64,000 nt of DNA. Source: Acrocarpospora corrugata (GTDB lineage Bacteria; Actinomycetota; Actinomycetes; Streptosporangiales; Streptosporangiaceae). The notes under the pieces are model-generated. The model saw only the letters and a program-made list of their open reading frames with translations. It was not told the DNA's origin and did not search any database. A program made the position numbers and the translations under genes. Below are positions 35,467 to 42,708 of this stretch, one piece after another (within the stretch, counting starts at the first letter, position 1; every line of letters begins with the position of its first letter). The DNA is taken from assembly GCF_009687845.1 (NCBI RefSeq), contig NZ_BLAD01000047.1, positions 123,048 to 187,047 on the forward strand. Direction: 5' to 3'.

Positions 35467-36833
35467 GCCGGTCCGTCTTCGGCGGCGAGTTCGAGCAGCG
35501 TCGTCATCCGCACCGGGCGGATCGGCACCCGGGACGGGAAGACCGCGCCGCCCCTGACGAGGCCGGCGACGGCGAAGCCGCACACCCGTCCCTGGCAGGG
35601 GCCCATGCCCGCGCGGGTCCTGGCTTTGGCGGCGTTGACGTCTCCGGCGGCGTCGGCGCGGAGTTCGCCGGCGGTGACCGACTCGCAGCGGCAGGCCATC
35701 GTGCTGTCGGCCAGGGCGGGGACCAGCGCGTCGAGCAGCTGGGCCGGGCTGGGGTAGAGCGCGTCGGTGAGCGCGGTGAAGTGGCCGAGGCGGCGGGCCG
35801 CCGTGGCGACCCGGCGCGCCTCGGCCGGTGGGACGGGGTGGCCGGTCTCGCGGGCGAGGATGTCGTGGGCCGCCGCGAGGCCGCGCGCCCGGGCCGTGGG
35901 CGCGCCACCGATCCCGGCGGCCTCGCCGATGACGTACACGTCAGGGCGGGAGGAGCGGCCGGCCGGGTCGGTGACCGGGATCGCGTCGCCGGTGCCGGGG
36001 TCGGCGGTGACCTCGCAGCCCAGCAGGCGGGCCAGGTCGGTCTGCGGGCGGAAGCCGTACCCGACGCAGAGGGCGTCGGCCTCGACGGTGCGGATCGCCT
36101 GGCCGGGGCGGCCGGCGGCGGCCAGGGTGACGGAGGAGACGCGGTCGTGGCCGTCGGCGCGGAGCACGACGGCGCCCTGCCAGACCGGCACCCGGGCGCG
36201 GGCCAGCCGCGCCGCGTACCCGGCCAGTTCGCGCAGCCGCGCGGGGTGGCGCAGCGTGCCCAGCGCCCGCCTTCCCGGCCGGTACGGCGTGCCCGCCTCG
36301 GCGATTCCGGCCACCTTCACCCCGAGCGCGAGCAGCGAGCAGGCGACCGGCAGCAGGAACGGCCCCGAGCCGGCCAGCACGACCCGCTCCCCGATCGGGG
36401 TGTGGTCGCCCGCCGCCAGGTGCTGGGCGAAGCCGGGCGTGGTCACGCCGGGGAGCTGCCACCCGGGGAAGGGGAAGGACCGCTCGTAGGCGCCGGTGGC
36501 GAGCACGAGGTGGCGGCCCCGCAGCCGGACCGGCCGCCCGGCCTCGTCCTCGGCGAGCAGCGTCCGGTCGTCGTCGGCCAGCCCCCAGACCAGATGGCCG
36601 GTGCGGCACTCCACGCCCGCCGCCCGCACTCCGGCGATCAGTTCGCCGCCTTCGCGGCGGTGGTCGCCCCAGCGCCGGGCGACCTCGGGCGCGGGCCGCC
36701 GGTAGTACTGGCCGCCGAGTTCGGGCTGCTCGTCCAGGATCGTCACGGTCAGCCCGGCCGCCGCCAGCCGGGCGGCGGCGGTGAGCCCCGCGGGCCCGCC
36801 GCCCACCACGACGACGTCACGCTCAACGATCAT
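35463..36833 (-). CDS. HcnB-like FAD/NAD(P)-binding dehydrogenase subunit with BFD-type cluster domain
   Basis: A 456-residue flavoprotein. N-terminal FAD motif VVVVGGGPAGLTAAARLAAAG, then ELGGQYYRRP, a second dinucleotide motif (VVLAGSGPFLLPVACSLL), and YVIGEAAGIGG. The C-terminal 70 residues form a bacterioferredoxin-like [2Fe-2S] domain with CRCESVT and GPCQGRVC, four cysteines in the standard spacing. This is the electron-transfer alpha subunit in the three-component dehydrogenases of the hydroxyproline/octopine/HCN-synthase type. It overlaps the small subunit gene by 11 bases. Confidence 0.88.
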   Translation of the reverse strand: MIVERDVVVVGGGPAGLTAAARLAAAGLTVTILDEQPELGGQYYRRPAPEVARRWGDHRREGGELIAGVRAAGVECRTGHLVWGLADDDRTLLAEDEAGRPVRLRGRHLVLATGAYERSFPFPGWQLPGVTTPGFAQHLAAGDHTPIGERVVLAGSGPFLLPVACSLLALGVKVAGIAEAGTPYRPGRRALGTLRHPARLRELAGYAARLARARVPVWQGAVVLRADGHDRVSSVTLAAAGRPGQAIRTVEADALCVGYGFRPQTDLARLLGCEVTADPGTGDAIPVTDPAGRSSRPDVYVIGEAAGIGGAPTARARGLAAAHDILARETGHPVPPAEARRVATAARRLGHFTALTDALYPSPAQLLDALVPALADSTMACRCESVTAGELRADAAGDVNAAKARTRAGMGPCQGRVCGFAVAGLVRGGAVFPSRVPIRPVRMTTLLELAAEDGPA

Positions 36834-37095
36834 TGGGCGCTCCGGTGGTGTCGACCCGCATGCCGGGCCGGATCCTGGTGAGGCAGGCGCGGACCGAGGG
36901 CACGCCGTCCACGGTCACCTCGCACTCGAAGCAGACGCCCATCCCGCAGAACGGGCCGCGCGGCCCGCCGTCGACCGGGTTGCGGCGCAGCGCCCACCGG
37001 TGGTCGCCGACGAGCGCGGCGGTGAGGCTGACGCCCGCCACGGCGGTCACCGGGCGGCCGTCGACGATGATCGTCGCACTCCTGGGGGCGGTCAT
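36823..37095 (-). CDS. Small [2Fe-2S] subunit of the dehydrogenase (HcnA-like)
   Basis: A 90-residue plant-type ferredoxin-like protein. Cluster ligands are C50, C55 and C58 in FCGMGVCFEC and a fourth cysteine at about 71 in SVRACLTRIRPG. TIIVDGRPVTAVAGVSLTAAL is the start of the fold. Such small proteins complete the HcnABC/D-hydroxyproline dehydrogenase complex and correspond to the N-terminal part of sarcosine oxidase alpha. Start and stop both overlap operon neighbours. Confidence 0.9.
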   Translation of the reverse strand: MTAPRSATIIVDGRPVTAVAGVSLTAALVGDHRWALRRNPVDGGPRGPFCGMGVCFECEVTVDGVPSVRACLTRIRPGMRVDTTGAPNDR

Positions 37096-38051
37096 CGCGC
37101 GGCCACTCCCCCCTGGGCGAGCGTCTCGGCCAGGCCGGACTCCCGCAGGACCGCGCCGATCGCGTCGATGGCCGCCGGGTCGGCGATCGGCAGCAGCGGC
37201 GGCCTGACCTGCCCGCCCGGCTGGCCGAGGATCGCCATGGCGGCTTTGAGCTGGGCGATCGGCGTGCCGTGCACGCCGCTGTAGTCGGGGTTGATCAGGC
37301 GGGCGGAGAGCCCGGCGTAGCGGTCGGCCCAGCCGCGGGCGGCCTTGGCGTTCCCCGCCGCGACCGCCTCGTAGTACGGCACCGCGAACGGCGCGCCCAG
37401 GCCGCCGCCGTCGATGTTGCCGTCACCGCCCAGTTCCATCAGCACGGCCAGGCCGCGCCGGTGCAGGAAGCTGCCGAACACCCGGACCTGCTCGCTGACG
37501 GCCTCGACGGTGGCGAGCATGCGCAGCCAGTCGCCGGTGCTGTCCTTGATCGCCACGACCCGGTCGAGGTCGGCCAGTCGCCGCATGAGCCCGGGGTGGG
37601 CGGAGATGTCGACGCTCACGCCGCGCGGCCAGTTGTAGACCATGAACGGCAGGTCGGTGGCCGAGCTGACCGCACGGTAGAAGGCGAGGATCTCGTCCGG
37701 GCCCGGGTGGACGTAGGGCGGCGGGGTGGCGAGCACGCCGTCGGCGCCCGTCTCGGCCGCGTGCCTGGCCAGGTCGATCGCCTCGGCGGCGGTGTAGGCG
37801 GTGACGCCGATGACCACCGGGGCGCGGCCGGAGAGTTCGGCGACGGCGATTTCGGTGACGCGGCGGCGCTCGGCGGGGGTCTGGCTGAACCACTCACCGG
37901 TGCTCCCGTTGACCAGGACGCCGTGCACCCGCTGCGCCGCGTAGAGCTGGAGCAGCGCGCGCCACGCCTGCTCGTCCAGCGCTCCGGCCGCGGTGAAGGG
38001 TGTCGGAGCCGCGGGCCAGTAGCCCCGCCAGCTGACGTCGTCGCGGTCCAT
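37092..38051 (-). CDS. DHDPS/N-acetylneuraminate-lyase family enzyme
   Basis: A 319-residue TIM-barrel Schiff-base enzyme, first gene of the operon. GVLVNGSTGEWFSQT (49-54 is the substrate carboxylate loop), proton-relay tyrosine Y139 in MVYNWP and Schiff-base lysine K169 in VAIKDST are intact. Family members include dihydrodipicolinate synthase, sialic-acid lyase and the deaminase that acts after D-hydroxyproline dehydrogenase (pyrroline-4-hydroxy-2-carboxylate deaminase). The adjacency to a three-component imino-acid dehydrogenase favours the last, by genome-context inference only. ATG 38051 has GGGGGA upstream; an operator for the divergent LacI protein lies 35 bp before it. Confidence 0.87.
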   Translation of the reverse strand: MDRDDVSWRGYWPAAPTPFTAAGALDEQAWRALLQLYAAQRVHGVLVNGSTGEWFSQTPAERRRVTEIAVAELSGRAPVVIGVTAYTAAEAIDLARHAAETGADGVLATPPPYVHPGPDEILAFYRAVSSATDLPFMVYNWPRGVSVDISAHPGLMRRLADLDRVVAIKDSTGDWLRMLATVEAVSEQVRVFGSFLHRRGLAVLMELGGDGNIDGGGLGAPFAVPYYEAVAAGNAKAARGWADRYAGLSARLINPDYSGVHGTPIAQLKAAMAILGQPGGQVRPPLLPIADPAAIDAIGAVLRESGLAETLAQGGVAAR

Positions 38052-38084
38052 GGGTCCCCCGGCCTCTCTGCTACGCTCCGCTTG

Positions 38085-38098
38085 TGGGATCGATTGCA
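38085..38098. promoter_or_regulatory. LacI operator copy at the catabolic operon promoter
   Basis: TGGGATCGATTGCA matches the perfect palindrome at 38215-38228 in 12 of 14 positions and keeps its central ATCGAT. It lies 34 bp upstream of the first gene of the operon, where a repressor would block transcription. Confidence 0.65.
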
Positions 38099-38214
38099 TA
38101 AGGTTGCGGCAGTGACCCAGTTGCGGTCAAGCAGAAATCGTGTTTTTTACCTGGATAAATTCCGCCAGAAACACCACGGAGCCGAATCCTTTCTGGGAAG
38201 ATCGTGGAATAGGA

Positions 38215-38228
38215 TGGGATCGATCCCA
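38215..38228. promoter_or_regulatory. Perfect LacI-type operator before the regulator gene
   Basis: TGGGATCGATCCCA is a 14-bp perfect palindrome with the central CG typical of LacI-family sites, 12 bases before the LacI start codon and next to its ribosome-binding site. With the copy at 38085 it brackets the divergent promoters, which implies autoregulation and possible looping. Confidence 0.75.
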
Positions 38229-38240
38229 GCGAGGAGCAGG

Positions 38241-39251
38241 ATGGCGATCACGTTGAAGGACGTCGCCGGCGCGGCGGGCGTGTCACGGAGCACCGCGTCA
38301 CGCGCGCTGAGCGGTTCCGTGCTGATCTCCCCCGAGACCAGGGCCGCGGTCCAGGAGGCGGCGGCCAAGCTCGGCTACCGGCCGAACCGCGCCGCCAGCA
38401 CCCTGCGCTCCCGCCAGTCCCACCTCATCGGCCTGGTCCTGAACAACCTCATAAACGCCTCGTTCCACACCATCGCCGAGGTGGTGCAGCGGCGGGCCGC
38501 CGCCGAGAACTACCAGGTGATGCTCTGCATCACCGACGCCGACCCGCGGCGCGAGGAGTCGTTCCTGCGCACCCTGTCCACGTACGGCGTGGACGGGCTG
38601 ATCATGATAGGGACCGGCAAGAACGCGGCCCTGACCAACGCGCTCCTGGCCGAGGGCATCGGGATGGTCAGCGTCATCCGGGCCGCCGCCGAGAGCGCCG
38701 CCCCCAGCGTGCTGGCCGCCGACCGCGAAGGCGCCCACGCCGCCACCGCCCACCTGCTCGACCTCGGGCACGAGCGGATCGCCTTCATCGGCGGCGAACT
38801 GACCACCAACTCGGGGCGGGAACGTTTCGCGGGCTACGAGCAGGCGATGCGCGAACGCGGCCGGGCGGTCGACCCCGCCCTCGTCGAGCGCGGGGCCTTC
38901 GATCCCGCCTTCGGCGCCGAGGCGACCGCCCGCCTGCTCCGCCAGAATCCGACGGCCCTGTTCACGGCCAACCACGAAGCCGTGTTCGGCGTCCTGCCGA
39001 CGCTGGTGGCCGCCGGGGTCGGCATTCCCGGGCAGCTCTCACTGGTCTGCTATGAGGACATTCCGTGGCTGCGCTGGTGGCAGCCCGCCGTGACCGTGGT
39101 CGACAACGGCGCGCGGGAACTGGGCGAGCTGGCCATGGACCTGCTGCTCCAGCAGATCGAGAACCGCTCTCCGCGCGAGCACGGAACCGGTCGCGCTTAC
39201 CGGGTGGGAGCCAAGCTCATCGTCCGTGCGTCCTGCGCGCCGCCGCGCTGA
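38241..39251 (+). CDS. LacI-family transcriptional regulator
   Basis: A 336-residue repressor. The N-terminal HTH is ITLKDVAGAAGVSRSTASRALSGS, the hinge helix RPNRAASTLRS, followed by a periplasmic-binding-like ligand domain (HLIGLVLNNLINASFHTIAEVV, GVDGLIMIGTG, HERIAFIGGE, PTALFTANHEAVFGVL) and a dimerisation tail. ATG 38241 follows GAGGAGCAGG. The gene diverges from the 14-gene operon, and both sides carry copies of one palindrome, so it is very probably the pathway repressor. LacI regulators usually bind sugars; in this context the ligand is more likely the imported substrate or an intermediate. Confidence 0.92.
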   Translation: MAITLKDVAGAAGVSRSTASRALSGSVLISPETRAAVQEAAAKLGYRPNRAASTLRSRQSHLIGLVLNNLINASFHTIAEVVQRRAAAENYQVMLCITDADPRREESFLRTLSTYGVDGLIMIGTGKNAALTNALLAEGIGMVSVIRAAAESAAPSVLAADREGAHAATAHLLDLGHERIAFIGGELTTNSGRERFAGYEQAMRERGRAVDPALVERGAFDPAFGAEATARLLRQNPTALFTANHEAVFGVLPTLVAAGVGIPGQLSLVCYEDIPWLRWWQPAVTVVDNGARELGELAMDLLLQQIENRSPREHGTGRAYRVGAKLIVRASCAPPR

Positions 39252-39270
39252 ACTCACCGAGCCGGAGTAC

Positions 39271-40278
39271 CTAACGGTGTGAGAGCAGGCGGGCGTGGTG
39301 GTCGGCGCCCTCGGGGCCGTCGGGGTCGGCGTGGACGGTGGCCGCCCTCAGCCGGGGCAGGTGGTGGATGAGCTGGTGTTCGGCTTCCACCGCGACGGCG
39401 TGCGCCTCGATCAGGGAGAGGTGGTGGTCGACGCGGATGTCCACCTCCGCGTGGAGTACGTGGCCGATCCAGCGCAGCCGTACCGAACCGGCCCGAAGGA
39501 CGCCCGGCACGGCGCGCAGGGTCTGTTCCGCCTGCTCGACCAGGGCAGGGTCGACGGCGTCCATCAGGCGATGGTAGATCTCCCTGGCGGCGTCGCGCAG
39601 GACGAAACAGATGGCCAGCGTGATCGCCAGGCCCACGATCGGGTCGGCGATCGGGAAGCCCAGGGCGGCTCCGCCCGCGCCGATGAGCACGGCCAGCGAG
39701 GTGAAACCGTCCGTGCGCGCGTGCAGTCCGTCGGCGACCAGCGCGGCCGAGCCGATCTCGCGGCCGACCTTGATCCGGTAGCGCGCGACCAGTTCGTTGC
39801 CGATGAAGCCGATCAGGCCCGCGCCCGCGACCCAGGCCAGGGCGTGCACGTCCTGGGGCTGGAGCAGGCGGCCAACGGCCTCGTACCCCGCCAGTCCGGC
39901 CGATGCGGCGATCAGGAGCACGATGACGATTCCGGCCAGGTCCTCGGCGCGGCCGTACCCGTAGGTGAACCGGCGGGTGGCGGCGCGTCTGCCGAAGGAG
40001 AAGGCGATGGCCAGCGGGATCGCGGTCAGGGCGTCGGCGAAGTTGTGCAGTGTGTCGCCGAGCAGGGCGACCGATCCGGAGAAGGCGACGATGACCGCCT
40101 GGACGACGGCGGTGATCACGAGCACCGCGAAGGAGATGCCCAGCACCCGCAGGCCGCGGCTGCTGGACTCCAGCGCGGCGTCGGTTTTGTCGGCGCTGTC
40201 GTGACTGTGCGGGGCCAGGGCGTGCCGCAGGCCCCGCCACGCGCGGGATCCGTGGCCGTGACCGTGCTGGTCGGACAT
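39271..40278 (-). CDS. Cation diffusion facilitator (Zn/Co/Ni/Cd exporter)
   Basis: A 335-residue CDF metal:H+ antiporter. A His-rich start (HGHGHGSRAW), six membrane helices, the paired HxxxD/DxxxD metal sites (ALLGDTLHNFADAL, ADGLHARTDGFTS) and a cytoplasmic C-terminal domain with histidines (HVLHAEVDIRVDHHLSL, HHLPRL) are visible. The His at the first site favours zinc, or cobalt/nickel as in DmeF. ATG 40278 has AAAGGAG upstream; the earlier ATG at 40302 is not needed. It diverges from an ArsR/SmtB metal sensor that likely controls it. Confidence 0.9.
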   Translation of the reverse strand: MSDQHGHGHGSRAWRGLRHALAPHSHDSADKTDAALESSSRGLRVLGISFAVLVITAVVQAVIVAFSGSVALLGDTLHNFADALTAIPLAIAFSFGRRAATRRFTYGYGRAEDLAGIVIVLLIAASAGLAGYEAVGRLLQPQDVHALAWVAGAGLIGFIGNELVARYRIKVGREIGSAALVADGLHARTDGFTSLAVLIGAGGAALGFPIADPIVGLAITLAICFVLRDAAREIYHRLMDAVDPALVEQAEQTLRAVPGVLRAGSVRLRWIGHVLHAEVDIRVDHHLSLIEAHAVAVEAEHQLIHHLPRLRAATVHADPDGPEGADHHARLLSHR

Positions 40279-40311
40279 ATCGCACTCCTTTGCCCGGTGC
40301 ACCCTTTCTGC

Positions 40312-40325
40312 GATTATATGTAGTC
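40312..40325. promoter_or_regulatory. Imperfect inverted repeat at the ArsR/CDF promoter
   Basis: GATTATATGTAGTC (5 of 7 positions paired) abuts the ArsR start codon. It includes a TATAT-type -10 about 7 bases before the ATG, so the ArsR message may be leaderless and the repeat may be the metal sensor's operator. Confidence 0.4.
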
Positions 40326-40682
40326 ATGTACGCACGCGACAACGAATCAGGTGCCAACCCTGTGCAGGAACAACCCACCGGCGAGCAGGTCGAGACGGCC
40401 GTCGCCGCCTTCCGGTTACTCAGTGACGGCACCCGGTTGCGGCTCATGTGGCTGCTCTCCTCCGCCGAGTACGACGTCGGTTCGCTCGCCGAGTCCCTTC
40501 AGGTCGCGCGTCCCTCGGTGTCCCAGCACCTGGCCAAACTGAGGTACGCCGGTCTGGTACGGACCCGCAGGGACGGCCGGCGGGTCCTGTACCGGGCGCG
40601 CGACTCCCACGTGCGCTCCCTCATCAAGGAAGCCCTCTTCCACGCCGACCATGAAATCTCCGGCCAGCCCCGGCATGACTAG
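40326..40682 (+). CDS. ArsR/SmtB-family metal sensor
   Basis: A 118-residue winged-helix repressor: AAFRLLSDGTRLRLMWLLSSAEYDVGSLAESL, recognition helix ARPSVSQHLAKLRYAGLVRTRRDGRRVLYRA, and a C-terminal helix ARDSHVRSLIKEALFHADHEI with the D/H residues of alpha5-type zinc, cobalt or nickel sites. No ribosome-binding site precedes ATG 40326, consistent with leaderless translation. Divergent from the CDF exporter: metal binding should release it from the shared promoter. Confidence 0.9.
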   Translation: MYARDNESGANPVQEQPTGEQVETAVAAFRLLSDGTRLRLMWLLSSAEYDVGSLAESLQVARPSVSQHLAKLRYAGLVRTRRDGRRVLYRARDSHVRSLIKEALFHADHEISGQPRHD

Positions 40683-40685
40683 CGA

Positions 40686-41171
40686 TCACTGGGTCACCTT
40701 CTGGAGGAACTCGGTCACGTTGACCGCCGTCCTGCCGATCTTCTCTTCGAGGGTGAGGGACTCGGGCATCCTGCCGCCGGGTCCGGCGTCCTTCTTGCCG
40801 CGCAGGTAGAGGGAGCAGGCCAGGTCGGTGCAGATGTAGGCGCCCACGGAGTCGCCGCTGCCGCCGGGCCGGCGGGCGGTCATCAGCGAGACGCCGTCGC
40901 CGGTGTGCGTGGTCAGGCAGATCGAGCACATGCTGCGCCGTACAAATCCGGCATGCGCCGTGGCCCGCCGCAGTGCAACCCCGACCAGGCGGTCGCCCTG
41001 TTCGGCGATCAGGTAGGCGCGGCCCGGCGACGCGGGATCCTGCCAGCCCAGGAAGTCCAGGTCAGCCCAGGGCCGGGCGTCCAGATCCCTGGGCACGGCC
41101 AGCCGTTTGACCTCGCCCTTGGTGCAGTTGACAAGAGAGGCGCGGATCTCCACTTCGGTAATCTGTCTCAT
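40686..41171 (-). CDS. FBP-domain (elongation factor G-binding-like) protein
   Basis: A 161-residue protein with the treble-clef zinc finger of the FBP family: RRSMCSICLTTH and, about 30 residues later, GAYICTDLACSLYLRGKK, then a C-terminal helical part (LEEKIGRTAVNVTEFLQKV). FBP/FusB proteins free EF-G from the ribosome in the presence of fusidic acid; chromosomal actinobacterial relatives have no proven role. MRQITEVEIRASLVNCTKGE is the usual family start, so ATG 41171 is chosen over 41207. It diverges from a TetR regulator across 77 bp that contains a perfect palindrome. Confidence 0.83.
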   Translation of the reverse strand: MRQITEVEIRASLVNCTKGEVKRLAVPRDLDARPWADLDFLGWQDPASPGRAYLIAEQGDRLVGVALRRATAHAGFVRRSMCSICLTTHTGDGVSLMTARRPGGSGDSVGAYICTDLACSLYLRGKKDAGPGGRMPESLTLEEKIGRTAVNVTEFLQKVTQ

Positions 41172-41222
41172 AGCCAAAGAGCTACCGTACATATGCTGAA
41201 CGGGCAAACTATTATGTAGAAT

Positions 41223-41237
41223 CCTAGGAGTCCTAGG
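41223..41237. promoter_or_regulatory. Candidate TetR operator CCTAGGAGTCCTAGG
   Basis: A perfect 7-bp inverted repeat around one base, 11 bases before the TetR start. It would block TetR transcription or translation and lies in the intergenic region shared with the divergent FBP gene. Confidence 0.6.
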
Positions 41238-41248
41238 GAGAGTGGTTC

Positions 41249-41824
41249 ATGGCACGTGCCGGAGTGACGGTCGAGCGGCTGGCCGAGGCGGCGGCGGAAC
41301 TGGCCGACGAGGTGGGGCTGGAGAACGTCACCGTCTCGGAGCTGGCGCGCAGGTTCGGCGTGAAGGACGCCAGTCTGTACTCGCACATCAGAAACGCGCA
41401 CGAACTGCGGGTCCGGGTGGCCGTGCTGGCCCTGGCCGAACTCGCCGACCTGGTCGCGGCGGCGCTGGCCGGCCGGGCGGGCAAGGAGGCGCTGGTCGCC
41501 TTCGCCAACGCCTACCGCGACTACGCCAGGGAACATCCCGGCAGGTACGCGGCGATGCAGGTCGAACTCGACCCGGAGACCGCGCGGGCGAGCGCGGCGC
41601 GCCGCCACTCCGACATGACCCGGGCGATCCTGCGCGGCTACTCCCTGGCCGAACCCGACCAGACCGACGCGGTCCGCCTGCTGGGCAGCACCTTCCACGG
41701 CTTCGTGAGCCTGGAACAGACCGGCGGCTTCCGCCATCACGCCCGCGCCGCGGACGAGTCCTGGAACCGGACCCTCGACACCCTCGACGTCGCGCTACGC
41801 AACTGGCCGGTGCAGACCGCGTGA
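41249..41824 (+). CDS. TetR-family regulator (WHG domain)
   Basis: A 191-residue regulator. The HTH is VERLAEAAAELADEVGLENVTVSELARRFGVKDASLYSHIRN. The ligand domain contains the TetR_C WHG-type motif (LLGSTFHGFVSLEQTGGF). ATG 41249 is followed at once by the short helix 1. It diverges from the FBP gene, with a perfect 15-bp palindrome in the gap, so autoregulation and control of the FBP gene are likely. The ligand is unknown. Confidence 0.9.
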   Translation: MARAGVTVERLAEAAAELADEVGLENVTVSELARRFGVKDASLYSHIRNAHELRVRVAVLALAELADLVAAALAGRAGKEALVAFANAYRDYAREHPGRYAAMQVELDPETARASAARRHSDMTRAILRGYSLAEPDQTDAVRLLGSTFHGFVSLEQTGGFRHHARAADESWNRTLDTLDVALRNWPVQTA

Positions 41825-41827
41825 CGG

Positions 41828-42650
41828 CTACCGCGCGGTCACCGGGATCTCGTCCGTACGGCTCAGGCTCAGGTACAGGACGAAGCCGAGGATCGTCGCC
41901 AGGAATACGCCGCTGGTGACGACGGTGGCGTCTACATCTCCGACCTCTCCGCCGAGAACCGGGCGGTCGGCGAACGCTCCCCCGAGCGCCCAGCCCGAGA
42001 CCTCCACTGTCCGCCGGCTGGGAGAGGTAGTCGCCGATCGAGGCGCCCAGCGGGCGGGTGAGGATGTCGGCCGCCCAGAAGGCCGGGACGCTGGCCAGCC
42101 CGAACCCGTAGTGCGCGAGCGCGACGGCCGCGATGGCGGCGGCGAAGGCCAGGCCCGACAGCGCGTAGCCGAGGTCGAACGACTCGGCCACGAGGTCACC
42201 GGCCGCGGGCGCCCAGGGCGAAGGTGAACAGGATGGCCGCCCAGTAGAAGGCCTCCCGCCGGATCGTCCGGATCGAATGGATCGACAGGGTGCGCTCGAC
42301 GCCGTACCAACCGGCGAAGATGACCGCGAGCGCGAGGGCGAACGCGACCGTCGTCACTTCGAGCGGGACGCCGAAATTGTCGGTGAGGTTGTCGGTGATC
42401 AGGGTCCCGACCACGCTGACCAGCACGACGACGAGCCAGTAGAGCCGGGCACGTAGCGCCGGGCCGAGAACTGGATGACGAGCGCGGCCAGCAGCAGCGC
42501 GGTCATGAGGTAGGTGGTGTTGGTCAGGCCGAGATCCAGGTGCACGTCGAGGAAGTCGGCGGCGGTCTCGCCGACGGTGGTGCAGAGCACCTTGATGACC
42601 CAGAAGTACAGGGTGAGCCGCGGCACCTTGGTGAGGTGGGGAGTCGTCAT
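41828..42650 (-). pseudogene. COG4705-type integral membrane protein, multiply frameshifted
   Basis: Reading from 42650 the frame starts KVPRLTLYFWVIKVLCTTVGETAADFLD, as in COG4705 membrane proteins. Near 42445 the family sequence moves to a second frame (LYWLVVVLVSVVGTLITDNLTD, TLSIHSIRTIRREAFYWAAILFTFALG). Near 42200 it moves to a third (AAGDLVAESFDLGYALSG, LTRPLGASIGDYLSQP), and near 42010-41940 to a last one (VVTSGVFLATILGFVLYLSLS) after about 25 extra, non-family residues. Four membrane-rich blocks thus survive in order with three frame breaks and one insertion. The gene is inactive as read. Confidence 0.75.
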
Positions 42651-42708
42651 GGCCGCAGGTTCGCACCGGCCGCCTGACACTATCCTGACCATGTTCACCT
42701 GACCGTGT

